Positions 41,881-50,111 of a stretch of DNA of 64,000 nucleotides are shown one piece after another. A program made the translations under genes and the position numbers. Numbering within the stretch: position 1 is the stretch's first letter; each line of letters opens with the position of its first letter. The DNA is from JACJYE01 sp964432875 (lineage in GTDB: Bacteria; Bacteroidota; Bacteroidia; Chitinophagales; Saprospiraceae): assembly GCA_964432875.1 (NCBI GenBank), contig CAYSPJ010000003.1, forward strand, positions 1 through 64,000. The letters run 5' to 3'. The notes beneath the pieces are model-generated. The model made no database searches. It was given only the letters and a program-made list of their open reading frames with translations, and was not told where the DNA came from.

Positions 41881-43698
41881 TCAGCGCTCACTTCCCACCG
41901 GCTGGCATTGCCTGGCAAGCCACTGGCGTTCTTCTTCGTCCAGCAAAGGTGCCAATTCATCAAACACGCGGCGGTGATAATCGTTGAGCCAGGCCCGTTC
42001 TTCGCCATCGAGCAGGCTCAGGTCTGCCAGCTTCAAGTCGATCGGGAAAAGGGTGACGGGCTCGAAGCACAGGAAGCCCATGCTGTTTTCCGTTGCTGCC
42101 GGCAGGCACAATTCCAGGTTTTCGATGCGGATGCCGTAGGCGCCATCTTGGTAGAAGCCAGGTTCGTTGGAGGTGAGCATGCCTGCCTGGAAAGGCGTGG
42201 TGCCGCGCTCGCCGATAGGGTTAGGCGTGATGCCCTGGGGCCCCTCATGCACATTGAGGAAGTAGCCCACCCCATGGCCGGTGCCATGGCCGTAGTTGAG
42301 GCCGGCTTGCCAGAGGTGCATCCGCGCCAGGATATCGAGCTGTACACCGGCAGTGCCCAGGGGGAATTTCGCTCGCGACAAGGCGATATTGCCTTTCAAT
42401 ACCAGGGTATAGTGGCGCTTCTGCTCGGCATCGGGCTCGCTCAATGCCGTGGTGCGGGTGATATCGGTAGTGCCTTCCAGGTATTGGCCGCCGGAATCGA
42501 GCAACAAAATACCTTCGGGGCGGATTTTCGCGCAGGTGCCTTCCTCTGGTTTGTAATGCACAATGGCCCCATTGGCCCCATAGCCGACAATTGCCGCAAA
42601 GCTCTCGCCCAGGTAATTGCCTTGCTCGCGGCGGAAGGATGCCAACTGCTGAGCCAGGCCGTATTCACTAGGGCGCCGGCCCGCGGCCAGTTCTGCTTCC
42701 AGCCAGCGGTAGAGCCGCAACAGCGCAACGCCATCCTTGCGCATGGCTTTGCGGATATTCGCGATTTCAACTGCGTTTTTGATGGCTTTGAGCGGGGCGA
42801 TCAGGTTTTTGCTTTTTCTCCATTGCTCTGCTGCCAGGCATTCGTACATGAGTATACTAGTGCTGGCTGGGTCGTACAGCACGGCTGGTGAGCCGGGCAG
42901 GTCCTCCAGGAAGCTTTCCAGCTGGCGGTACGGGCGCACCTCCACGCCATCCTGGCGGAGCGCCTGGCGCAGAGCAGGGGGCACTTTTTGTTCCTGCACA
43001 AACCAGTAAGCTTTCTCCTGCCCGATGAGGAGATAGCTAATGCAGACCGGATTACATTCCACATCAGAGCCGCGGATATTGAGCGTCCAGGCGATATCAT
43101 CTAGCGCGGTAGCCAGGTAAAATGGCTGGCCATTCATCCCCTTGCGGATAATGGCGAGCTTATCGGCCCGGCTCTGTCCGGCGTACTCCAGCCCCAGCTC
43201 AAAGGCTTCACCCTGGGGTAAGGCCGGGCGGCCACTCCAGATTTCACCCACCAGGTCGGCGCCATAAACCAGCTCGATTTTTTTTGATTCCAGTTGGCGA
43301 TCGAGGTGCTGGGCTTGGCTCACGGAAAAGACTTGGCCATCGAACCCCAGCACGCTGCCAGCTGCCAGGTTGTCCCGCAGCCAGTTGATGTATTCGGGCA
43401 TGTGGGGCACTGCCAGGCGATGTAGGGTGAAACCACTATCGGCCAACTGGGCTTCTGCTTGCAGGAAGTAGCGGGAGTCGGTCCATAACCCGGCATGTGC
43501 CGCCGTGACTACGGCTACCCCGGCAGAGCCCGTGAAGCCCGTCAGCCAGGCGCGTGCCTCCCAATGAGCCGCCACATACTCGCTCTGGTGCGGATCGTGG
43601 CTGGGGATGATGTAGGCGTCTATCCCGGCAGCCTCCATTTCGCGGCGCAAGCCCGCGAGGCGTTCTCGGACGGGATTTGTATTATAGTTTTTTAACAT
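41881..43698 (-). CDS. Xaa-Pro aminopeptidase, long M24B type
   Basis: The 605-residue protein has the two N-terminal creatinase-like domains (DAYIIPSHDPHQSEYVA near 28, LTGFTGSAGVAVVT near 53) and the C-terminal pita-bread catalytic domain with metal ligands in LLDSGGQYLEGTTDITRT, GHGTGHGVGYFLNVHE and SNEPGFYQDGAYGIRIEN. This three-domain form is like eukaryotic cytosolic XPNPEP1 and is common in Bacteroidota. It is divergent from rpoN and convergent in function with the shorter M24B enzyme at 25358-26665. Confidence 0.95.
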   Translation of the reverse strand: MLKNYNTNPVRERLAGLRREMEAAGIDAYIIPSHDPHQSEYVAAHWEARAWLTGFTGSAGVAVVTAAHAGLWTDSRYFLQAEAQLADSGFTLHRLAVPHMPEYINWLRDNLAAGSVLGFDGQVFSVSQAQHLDRQLESKKIELVYGADLVGEIWSGRPALPQGEAFELGLEYAGQSRADKLAIIRKGMNGQPFYLATALDDIAWTLNIRGSDVECNPVCISYLLIGQEKAYWFVQEQKVPPALRQALRQDGVEVRPYRQLESFLEDLPGSPAVLYDPASTSILMYECLAAEQWRKSKNLIAPLKAIKNAVEIANIRKAMRKDGVALLRLYRWLEAELAAGRRPSEYGLAQQLASFRREQGNYLGESFAAIVGYGANGAIVHYKPEEGTCAKIRPEGILLLDSGGQYLEGTTDITRTTALSEPDAEQKRHYTLVLKGNIALSRAKFPLGTAGVQLDILARMHLWQAGLNYGHGTGHGVGYFLNVHEGPQGITPNPIGERGTTPFQAGMLTSNEPGFYQDGAYGIRIENLELCLPAATENSMGFLCFEPVTLFPIDLKLADLSLLDGEERAWLNDYHRRVFDELAPLLDEEERQWLARQCQPVGSER

Positions 43699-43703
43699 AT
43701 TTA

Positions 43704-43735
43704 TTGGCGTTATTTGTCAGGAAAGCTTATTTTTG
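43704..43735 (+). promoter_or_regulatory. Promoter upstream of rpoN
   Basis: TTG (43704-43706), 21-base spacer, TATTTTTG (43728-43735); would leave a leader of about 135 bases before the rpoN ATG. Confidence 0.5.
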
Positions 43736-43878
43736 CCTTTGCTTGCCTCCTCCCCTTAGCCGACAAGCGATTTTTTTTTGCAAAAGTTATAAAATTTGTG
43801 TAAATAGTAGCGTGAAATGCAATATGCTTTTGAATTATTTTTACCGGCCAATAACGGTGCAGTTAAATTGAAGCAGCT

Positions 43879-45420
43879 ATGTTGAAGCAGAGCCTAAGCC
43901 AGAAAATGCTCCAGAAGCTATCTCCGCAGCAGATTCAGCTCATGAAGCTGCTGCAGGTGCCCACGGCTGCACTGGAGCAACGCATCAAAGAAGAACTGGA
44001 GGCCAACCCCGCCCTGGAGGAGGCTGATGCCCAGGACGAACTCGGCGAGTTTGAGGACAAAGAGGAGGACCGCTTTGCGGAAGAAAATTTCGCTGATGAA
44101 AGCGCCGGCGAGGAATACCGGGAAGACCGCTATAGCCTGGACGACGACTACCTCAACGAGTATATGGATGATGACCCGGCCGCCTACAAGCTCCAGGCTA
44201 GCAACTATTCGCCCGACGAGGAGGAAAAGACCATCCCCATCCCGGTAGAGCGTTCCTTTCACGAGTATCTGGAGCAACAATTGAGCTTGCTGGACTTGGA
44301 TGATGAAACGCAACTGGCCATCGCCCATCAGATTATCGGCAGTATCGACGACGATGGTTATCTGCGCCGCGAGCCTTCTGCTATCCTTGACGATTTGATG
44401 TTCTCGCAAAATATCTTCACCTCGGAAGAGGAAATCCTCAACGTGCTCAAAAGCATCCAACGCTTTGACCCGCCGGGCATCGGCGCGCGTGATCTGCAGG
44501 AGTGCCTGCTCATCCAGCTGTTGGCTAAAGCCGAGCAGGACGATGAGGAGGACTTCCTCGATTTCCACGAACGGGCTAACCTGGACCTGGCCATTGAAAT
44601 CATCAAAAATAGCTTCGAGGAGTTTACCAAAAAACACTACGACAAGCTGGCGCGCAAACTGGAAGTCTCTGAGGAGGACTTGAAAGGCGCGGTCGAAGAA
44701 ATCATCCGCCTGAACCCCAAGCCCGCCAGCGGATACGCCATTGGCAGCAGCCGGTCCAACCAGTACATCATCCCGGATTTTATCATCATCAACCGCGATG
44801 GCGAGCTGGAGCTGAGCCTCAATGCCCGCAATGCCCCCGATTTGCGTATCAATGATCAATACCGCGACATGCTGCGCGCTTACAAGCGCAATACTGAAGG
44901 CCGGCGGGCCAATAAGAAAGAAAAGGAAGCCGTCTTGTTCATCAAATCGAAAATCGACTCGGCTAAATGGTTTATCGACGCCATCCGGCAGCGCCAGGAG
45001 ACCATGCTCAAGGTGATGTACGCCATCATGCAATATCAGTACGATTTCTTGCTCACCGGCGATACGCGCAAGCTGCGCCCCATGATCCTCAAAGATATTG
45101 CCGACCTGACCGGGCTGGATATTTCCACCGTTTCCCGGGTGGCCAACAGCAAGTTTGTGCAAACCGAGTTTGGGGTTAAACGGCTCAAGGAGTTTTTCTC
45201 CGAGGGGATGTCCACCCAGGAAGGCGAGGAAGTTTCCACCCAAGAGGTGAAAAATATCCTGGAAGAGGTCATCACCCAGGAAGACAAACGCAAGCCGCTT
45301 TCTGACCAGAAGCTACAGGAGATACTGGAAAAGCGCGGCTACAACATCGCCCGCCGCACGGTGGCCAAGTACCGGGAGCAGCTCAACCTGCCCGTGGCGC
45401 GGCTGCGGAAAGAACTGTGA
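43879..45420 (+). CDS. rpoN: RNA polymerase sigma-54 factor
   Basis: The 513-residue protein has region I with the Gln/Leu-rich start (LSQKMLQKLSPQQIQLMKLLQVP), a long acidic region II (about 45-125), the core-binding domain (about 130-330) and the C-terminal DNA-binding part ending in the RpoN box ARRTVAKYRE (near 491). It directs polymerase to -24/-12 promoters and needs an AAA+ activator. None of its activators is in the window. The ATG is well placed: the preceding 20 bases include AAGCAGCT and the family start MLKQSLSQ. Confidence 0.96.
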   Translation: MLKQSLSQKMLQKLSPQQIQLMKLLQVPTAALEQRIKEELEANPALEEADAQDELGEFEDKEEDRFAEENFADESAGEEYREDRYSLDDDYLNEYMDDDPAAYKLQASNYSPDEEEKTIPIPVERSFHEYLEQQLSLLDLDDETQLAIAHQIIGSIDDDGYLRREPSAILDDLMFSQNIFTSEEEILNVLKSIQRFDPPGIGARDLQECLLIQLLAKAEQDDEEDFLDFHERANLDLAIEIIKNSFEEFTKKHYDKLARKLEVSEEDLKGAVEEIIRLNPKPASGYAIGSSRSNQYIIPDFIIINRDGELELSLNARNAPDLRINDQYRDMLRAYKRNTEGRRANKKEKEAVLFIKSKIDSAKWFIDAIRQRQETMLKVMYAIMQYQYDFLLTGDTRKLRPMILKDIADLTGLDISTVSRVANSKFVQTEFGVKRLKEFFSEGMSTQEGEEVSTQEVKNILEEVITQEDKRKPLSDQKLQEILEKRGYNIARRTVAKYREQLNLPVARLRKEL

Positions 45421-45453
45421 GGAAACCGCAAGGGGGAATTGAGCCGCTCAAGT

Positions 45454-45484
45454 TTGTTTCCCCATCTCCCTTTGCCTATCTTTG
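45454..45484 (+). promoter_or_regulatory. Promoter of the lipoprotein gene at 45505
   Basis: TTG (45454-45456), 20-base spacer, TATCTTTG (45477-45484); exact Bacteroidota consensus, 20 bases before the ATG. It starts 34 bases after the rpoN stop, so the lipoprotein has its own transcript. Confidence 0.75.
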
Positions 45485-45504
45485 CAGCAAAAAGCAATTA
45501 ATCT

Positions 45505-45981
45505 ATGAAGCAAATCACGATTATAGCTGTCCTGGTCATCCTGGCGGCTTGTAGCGATGGCTTTAAGGCTGAATACAATCAGTTTAAGCTGGAGCACGAG
45601 AGCAAACAAGATCGGTACCAGGCGTCGTCGGCCGAATATGACACCAGGATGAAGCTTTACCAGCAAATGCGCCAGGAATTTGAAGCAGCCTCGGGCGGCA
45701 AGATAGACTCCCTGCCCTTATCTTACTTCGAGTTCCACGACGGCCTCATCCTCAACCACCAGGCTTTGCGTGCGGAGCATCCCAAGGCCATTGCCATCCA
45801 CGAAGGCCTCCTGGCCCGCCACGCGGTCAAGGAATACCCTAAAGACAGTATCCTGGCGGACTATCAGTTTATCCTGCGCGACTATGAGCGCATTGAACAG
45901 GAGTATGAGGGTATGCGTGCCGATGTCAATCAGATGCTAGACGAACAGGAAGGTATTGCCAGGAGGTATAGAGGGGGATAA
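45505..45981 (+). CDS. Lipoprotein of unknown function
   Basis: The 158-residue protein has a short lipoprotein signal with the lipobox VILAAC (Cys16). The mature part is charged and mostly helical with coiled-coil-like stretches (YQASSAEYDTRMKLYQQM; YERIEQEYEGMRADVNQML) and an internal segment LPLSYFEFHDGLILNHQAL. I recognise no named family, though similar short helical lipoproteins are common in Saprospiria-type genomes. It has its own strong promoter. Confidence 0.8.
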   Translation: MKQITIIAVLVILAACSDGFKAEYNQFKLEHESKQDRYQASSAEYDTRMKLYQQMRQEFEAASGGKIDSLPLSYFEFHDGLILNHQALRAEHPKAIAIHEGLLARHAVKEYPKDSILADYQFILRDYERIEQEYEGMRADVNQMLDEQEGIARRYRGG

Positions 45982-46062
45982 TGGCGCTGCTTTGAGGCTG
46001 CTGCGCCCAAGCTTTCCAAACTGCCATCCTTGCCGTCTTCAAATAATCTAAACTATCGAAAC

Positions 46063-47484
46063 ATGCTTCGGCAGTTGCTCGAAACCGACCAAAAAGCGCT
46101 GGAAATTAATCTTGACCCCTATATCTATGGCACTTTCGCCGAGATTGGGGCTGGCCAGGAAGTGGCGCGCTACTTTTTCCAGGCCGGCGCGGCAGCCGGC
46201 ACCATCGCTAAAACGATGTCGGCTTATGATAAGACCTACTCCGACCAGATTTACGGGCCTGAGCCCAGTAACCGCTACGTTTGTGAAACCCGCCTCTACA
46301 AGATGCTGGATCACGAATACAGCTTGATGGAGACCCGGCTGGCTAATGAACGGCCGGATAATAACTTTTTCGTCTTTGCGGATACCGTAGCTGCGGTCAA
46401 CTATCAACGCACGATCAGGGGCAACGGCTGGCTGGGCATCCGTTTCCAACTACAGCCCAATGGCACCCCCAATGACCTGGTGCTGCACGTGCGTATGCTC
46501 GACAACGACAACCATCTCCAGCAGCAGGCCATCGGCATCCTGGGCGTCAACCTCATTTACGCCTGCTACCGCTACAATCAAAATCCGGAGCTCATGTTGC
46601 AATCGCTCATGGACAGCCTCCACGGCCGGGTCAAGATTGACATGGTGCGCCTCACCGGCCCGGATTTTAAAAACCTGGACAACCGCCTGCTCAGCCTCTG
46701 GATTGTCAAAAACCGCCTGAGTGACGTGGCCATCTTCGGGCCAGACCGCCAGAATATGCACGCCTCGGAGTTCCTTTATAAAAAGGACGTCATGTTGGTG
46801 CGGGGCAGTTTCCGCCCGGCCACCCTGGTCAACCTGGATATGCTCAAGTCCAGCTTCCAGCAGTTTCGCACCGAGCCGGAGGCCGACCCCCGACTGGTTT
46901 ATCTGCTCACCGAAATCACCTTGGACAACCTGCGCGCCGAGGGCGAACTGGATGAGCAGGACTTCCTCGACCGGGCTGAGCTGCTCAATACACTCGGTTA
47001 TACAGTAGTGGTCTCCGATTGCCAGGAATACCAGAAAATGACCGCCTACCTGTCCGATTATCGGGTACAGCGCCTCGGCATCGTGCTGGGTGTAAGGGAA
47101 CTGCTTGATTTGATCAACAATAAGTATTACCAAAACATGGATGGCCGCCTGCTGGCTGCCTTTGGCGAATTGTTTACGCACAACGTCAAATTCTATATCT
47201 ACCCTGCCCTGCAGGAAGGCAGCGGTGAGCTGATCAACGCCCAGAATGCCCCCATCCCGGAAGGGGTCAAGTTTTTGTACAAGCATCTTTTGGACAACCA
47301 GCAGATCGTGGATGTGCAGGGCTTTGACCACAACGTGTTGCACATCTTCTCCAAGGAGGTGCTCCACCTTTTGCAAAATGGCGAACAGGACTGGGAGAGC
47401 ATGGTGCCCGCGCCAGTCGCCAGCCTGATCAAGGAGCGCTGCCTGTTCGGTTATCCGGCGGAGCAGATGGAGTTTGAATATTGA
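46063..47484 (+). CDS. Widely conserved protein of unknown function
   Basis: The ATG at 46063 (MLRQLLETDQKALEINLDP) is the conserved family start; a TTG 11 codons earlier is not needed. Product 473 residues, no signal peptide or membrane span. Segments YGTFAEIGAGQEVARYFFQAG (about 20-40), TIAKTMSAYDK, GWLGIRFQ and LLSLWIVK are strongly conserved in a family I recall from Bacteroidota, cyanobacteria and proteobacteria, sometimes mislabelled as a TonB-dependent receptor although it has no barrel. I cannot assign a function. The gene is followed by a gap and a truncated M15 peptidase gene on the same strand. Confidence 0.85.
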   Translation: MLRQLLETDQKALEINLDPYIYGTFAEIGAGQEVARYFFQAGAAAGTIAKTMSAYDKTYSDQIYGPEPSNRYVCETRLYKMLDHEYSLMETRLANERPDNNFFVFADTVAAVNYQRTIRGNGWLGIRFQLQPNGTPNDLVLHVRMLDNDNHLQQQAIGILGVNLIYACYRYNQNPELMLQSLMDSLHGRVKIDMVRLTGPDFKNLDNRLLSLWIVKNRLSDVAIFGPDRQNMHASEFLYKKDVMLVRGSFRPATLVNLDMLKSSFQQFRTEPEADPRLVYLLTEITLDNLRAEGELDEQDFLDRAELLNTLGYTVVVSDCQEYQKMTAYLSDYRVQRLGIVLGVRELLDLINNKYYQNMDGRLLAAFGELFTHNVKFYIYPALQEGSGELINAQNAPIPEGVKFLYKHLLDNQQIVDVQGFDHNVLHIFSKEVLHLLQNGEQDWESMVPAPVASLIKERCLFGYPAEQMEFEY

Positions 47485-47493
47485 GGCAGAGCC

Positions 47494-47593
47494 NNNNNNN
47501 NNNNNNNNNNNNNNNNNNNNNNNNNNNNNNNNNNNNNNNNNNNNNNNNNNNNNNNNNNNNNNNNNNNNNNNNNNNNNNNNNNNNNNNNNNNNN
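47494..47593. other. Assembly gap (100 N)
   Basis: A second run of exactly 100 N. It removes the start of the M15 peptidase gene and whatever lies between it and the upstream gene, whose stop is at 47484. Confidence 0.98.
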
Positions 47594-48199
47594 GCTCAAT
47601 ACGCCAGCCGGGAGGGGATGTACCTTCACCGCGAGGCTTATGATGCCTTTTTGCGCATGCACGCGGCGGCTAAAAAAGAAGGCTTGGAGCTGCGCATCCT
47701 TTCCGCGGCACGCAATTTTGACTACCAGAAAGGGATTTGGGAAGCAAAGTGGACTGGCGCACGCGCCGTGGAGAATGGCAAAGACGCTGCTAAAGCCTAC
47801 CCCGACCCCGAGCTGCGCGCCCTGAAGATACTGGAATATAGCTCCATGCCCGGCACCTCCCGCCATCACTGGGGGACAGATATGGACCTCAATGCCCTGA
47901 ACAACGAATATTTCGAGACGGGCTATGGGCAAAGGCTCTACCAGTGGCTGGTGCAAAATGCTCCGGCTTATGGTTTTTGCCAGCCTTATACCCCCAAAGG
48001 GGATCAGCGCCCGGATGGCTACAACGAGGAAAAATGGCATTGGTCATACTTGCCGCTGTCCCGCCCGCTTGCCCAGCTCGCCCGGGAGCAATTGAAAAAC
48101 GAGATGATCGAGGGCTTCAAAGGCGCCGAAGTAGCTGTACGTATCGGCGTAGTGCAAAAGTATGTGTTGGGTATCAATGAGGAATGCCTGCCGCGCTAG
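47594..48199 (+). CDS. M15-family D-Ala-D-Ala carboxypeptidase, N-terminus lost in gap
   Basis: The visible 201 residues hold the M15B/VanY zinc motif SRHHWGTDMDL (about residues 88-98 of the visible part) and the second ligand/catalytic region NEEKWHWSY. Such enzymes trim the peptide stems of peptidoglycan; the usual export signal and first part would be in the gap. The C-terminus (LGINEECLPR) looks natural and matches the family's usual length if about 40-70 residues are missing. Confidence 0.88.
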   Translation, partial: AQYASREGMYLHREAYDAFLRMHAAAKKEGLELRILSAARNFDYQKGIWEAKWTGARAVENGKDAAKAYPDPELRALKILEYSSMPGTSRHHWGTDMDLNALNNEYFETGYGQRLYQWLVQNAPAYGFCQPYTPKGDQRPDGYNEEKWHWSYLPLSRPLAQLAREQLKNEMIEGFKGAEVAVRIGVVQKYVLGINEECLPR

Positions 48200-48363
48200 G
48201 CACTGGGCTAAGCGGCCACCTAAAATGGCGCCCCGTCTGAACGAGGCCAAGCGTGGAGGCAATCAACAATCGCCCGCAAGATTTCCAGATGAAGCGCAGC
48301 GGCATACGAAATTGAAACCAGCCGTGTTTTAGCATCTTAAGCCTTGGCGAAAAGCCTTAACCA

Positions 48364-49851
48364 ATGAATAAAACCTACCAAATCGATGCCGGCCAGTTGG
48401 AGCTGGAGGACATCGGCAGCATCTTAAAAGCGGGCTGCCATATTGTGCTTTCTGCTGAAAGCCGCCAGGCCATCCAGCACTGCAGTGATTACCTGGAGCG
48501 CAAGCTGCGGGATTCTGACGATTTATTCTACGGCATCAATACTGGCTTTGGCTCTCTGTGCAACATCCATATCTCAAAGGAGCAGACGCAGGCATTACAG
48601 CACAAGCTGGTGCAGTCTCATGCCTGTGGCATGGGCGATGCTGTACCGCAGGACATCATCCGCCTGATGCTGCTGCTGAAAATCAAAAGCTTGTCTTACG
48701 GCTACTCTGGCGTACGCCTGGAGTTGGTGGAGCGCTTGGTTGCATTTTATAACAACGGCGTCCTGCCCGTCATTTACGAGCAAGGCTCACTGGGCGCTTC
48801 CGGAGATTTATCCCCGCTGGCTCACCTCAGCCTGCCGTTGATTGGGCTGGGGGAGGCCTATTTTCAGGGCCGGCGGCAGCCTGCCCGGGAGGCACTGGCA
48901 TCCTTAGGGCTAGCACCTTTAGAGCTCCGGGCTAAAGAAGGGCTGGCCTTGCTAAACGGCACCCAGTTCTCTTGTGCTTATCTGGGCTGGTGCCTTTGGC
49001 AAGGACAGCGGCTTGCGGTATTGGCCAACCTTTGTGCTGCCCTCTCTCTCGACGCTTTTGACTGCCAGCTCTCGCCCTTTGACGAACGCCTGCACGCTAT
49101 CCGCCCGCACGAGGGGCAGGTGCGGACCGCAGCGGCCATCCGCCATATCTTGACGGGCAGCGCTATGGCAACGGGTGAAAAAAAGCAGGTGCAAGACCCG
49201 TACGCCTTTCGCTGCATCCCGCAGGTGCACGGGGCTAGTTGGGGGGCCCTGGAACACATTAAGCAGGTGTGGCTCACCGAGGCCAATGCCGTGACGGACA
49301 ACCCCAATATCTTCCCCGATTCCGATGCCATCCTCTCTGGCGGCAATTTCCATGGCCAGCCTTTGGCCCTCGCCTTGGATTACCTCGCCATCGCCCTGGC
49401 AGAGTTGGGCAGCATCTCGGAGCGCCGCGTCTATCAGCTCATCTCCGGCAACCGGGGCTTGCCGAGCTTCCTCATCGCCAATGCCGGGCTCAACTCCGGG
49501 CTGATGATCCCGCAATACACTGCGGCCTCCATCGCCAGCCAAAACAAACAACTGTGTACCCCTGCTTCGGTGGATAGCATCGTAAGCAGCAACGGCCAGG
49601 AAGACCACGTCAGTATGGCCGCCAACGCCGCTACCAAGGCTTACCGGGTGGTGCAAAACCTGGAGCGCCTGCTGGCCATCGAGTGGATGACTGCCGCTCA
49701 GGCCATGGAGTTTCGCCGCCCCGCTACAACTTCGCCCTTGCTGGAAAGCATGCTCAAAATTTATCGCAGCATCGTCCCCCCCCTCGTAGAAGACCGCGTT
49801 TTGCACGATGATATGGAAAAAACAGTGGCCTTTATGCGGGAAATTAGTTGA
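48364..49851 (+). CDS. hutH: Histidine ammonia-lyase
   Basis: The 495-residue protein has the MIO-forming tripeptide Ala145-Ser146-Gly147 in GSLGASGDLSPLAHL, the YGINTGFG loop near residue 58 and the QDPYAFRCIPQVHGA active-site region near 277. It removes ammonia from histidine to give urocanate, the first step of the Hut pathway. The other hut genes are not in this window. Length equals the usual about 500. It is alone, 164 bases after the M15 gene and tail-to-tail with the antiporter gene. Confidence 0.95.
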   Translation: MNKTYQIDAGQLELEDIGSILKAGCHIVLSAESRQAIQHCSDYLERKLRDSDDLFYGINTGFGSLCNIHISKEQTQALQHKLVQSHACGMGDAVPQDIIRLMLLLKIKSLSYGYSGVRLELVERLVAFYNNGVLPVIYEQGSLGASGDLSPLAHLSLPLIGLGEAYFQGRRQPAREALASLGLAPLELRAKEGLALLNGTQFSCAYLGWCLWQGQRLAVLANLCAALSLDAFDCQLSPFDERLHAIRPHEGQVRTAAAIRHILTGSAMATGEKKQVQDPYAFRCIPQVHGASWGALEHIKQVWLTEANAVTDNPNIFPDSDAILSGGNFHGQPLALALDYLAIALAELGSISERRVYQLISGNRGLPSFLIANAGLNSGLMIPQYTAASIASQNKQLCTPASVDSIVSSNGQEDHVSMAANAATKAYRVVQNLERLLAIEWMTAAQAMEFRRPATTSPLLESMLKIYRSIVPPLVEDRVLHDDMEKTVAFMREIS

Positions 49852-50111
49852 CGAGCTAATGCCAGCAGTTCGTTACCCTAAATCCATGTGGAATTTGCCG
49901 ATAACTTGTTGTTATGTAACGGCTTAAACTAGATTTGGGCTGAGTTTGCAGTCGGGGCGAAAGTTGCCATAGAAGACGAAGCCGTGGTATGACCCTGCAA
50001 ATTCACTCCCCAACCCTCACTCCTTCACCCCTTCCCTTTCCACTACCTTCGGGTGTTGAATGGTAATCTTTAGCTTCAGGCCTTAAGCTCGGCCACAAAT
50101 CTCACGCTAAA

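Noticed and set aside
43918..45243. A 441-codon open frame on the minus strand across rpoN
   Set aside because: It is the antisense shadow of a confidently identified sigma-54 gene; the composition (GC-rich third positions) keeps the opposite strand open and the translated sequence resembles no family.
46450..47376. A 308-codon minus-strand frame inside the conserved unknown gene
   Set aside because: Antisense to a family with strong conserved motifs; no motif or promoter supports it.
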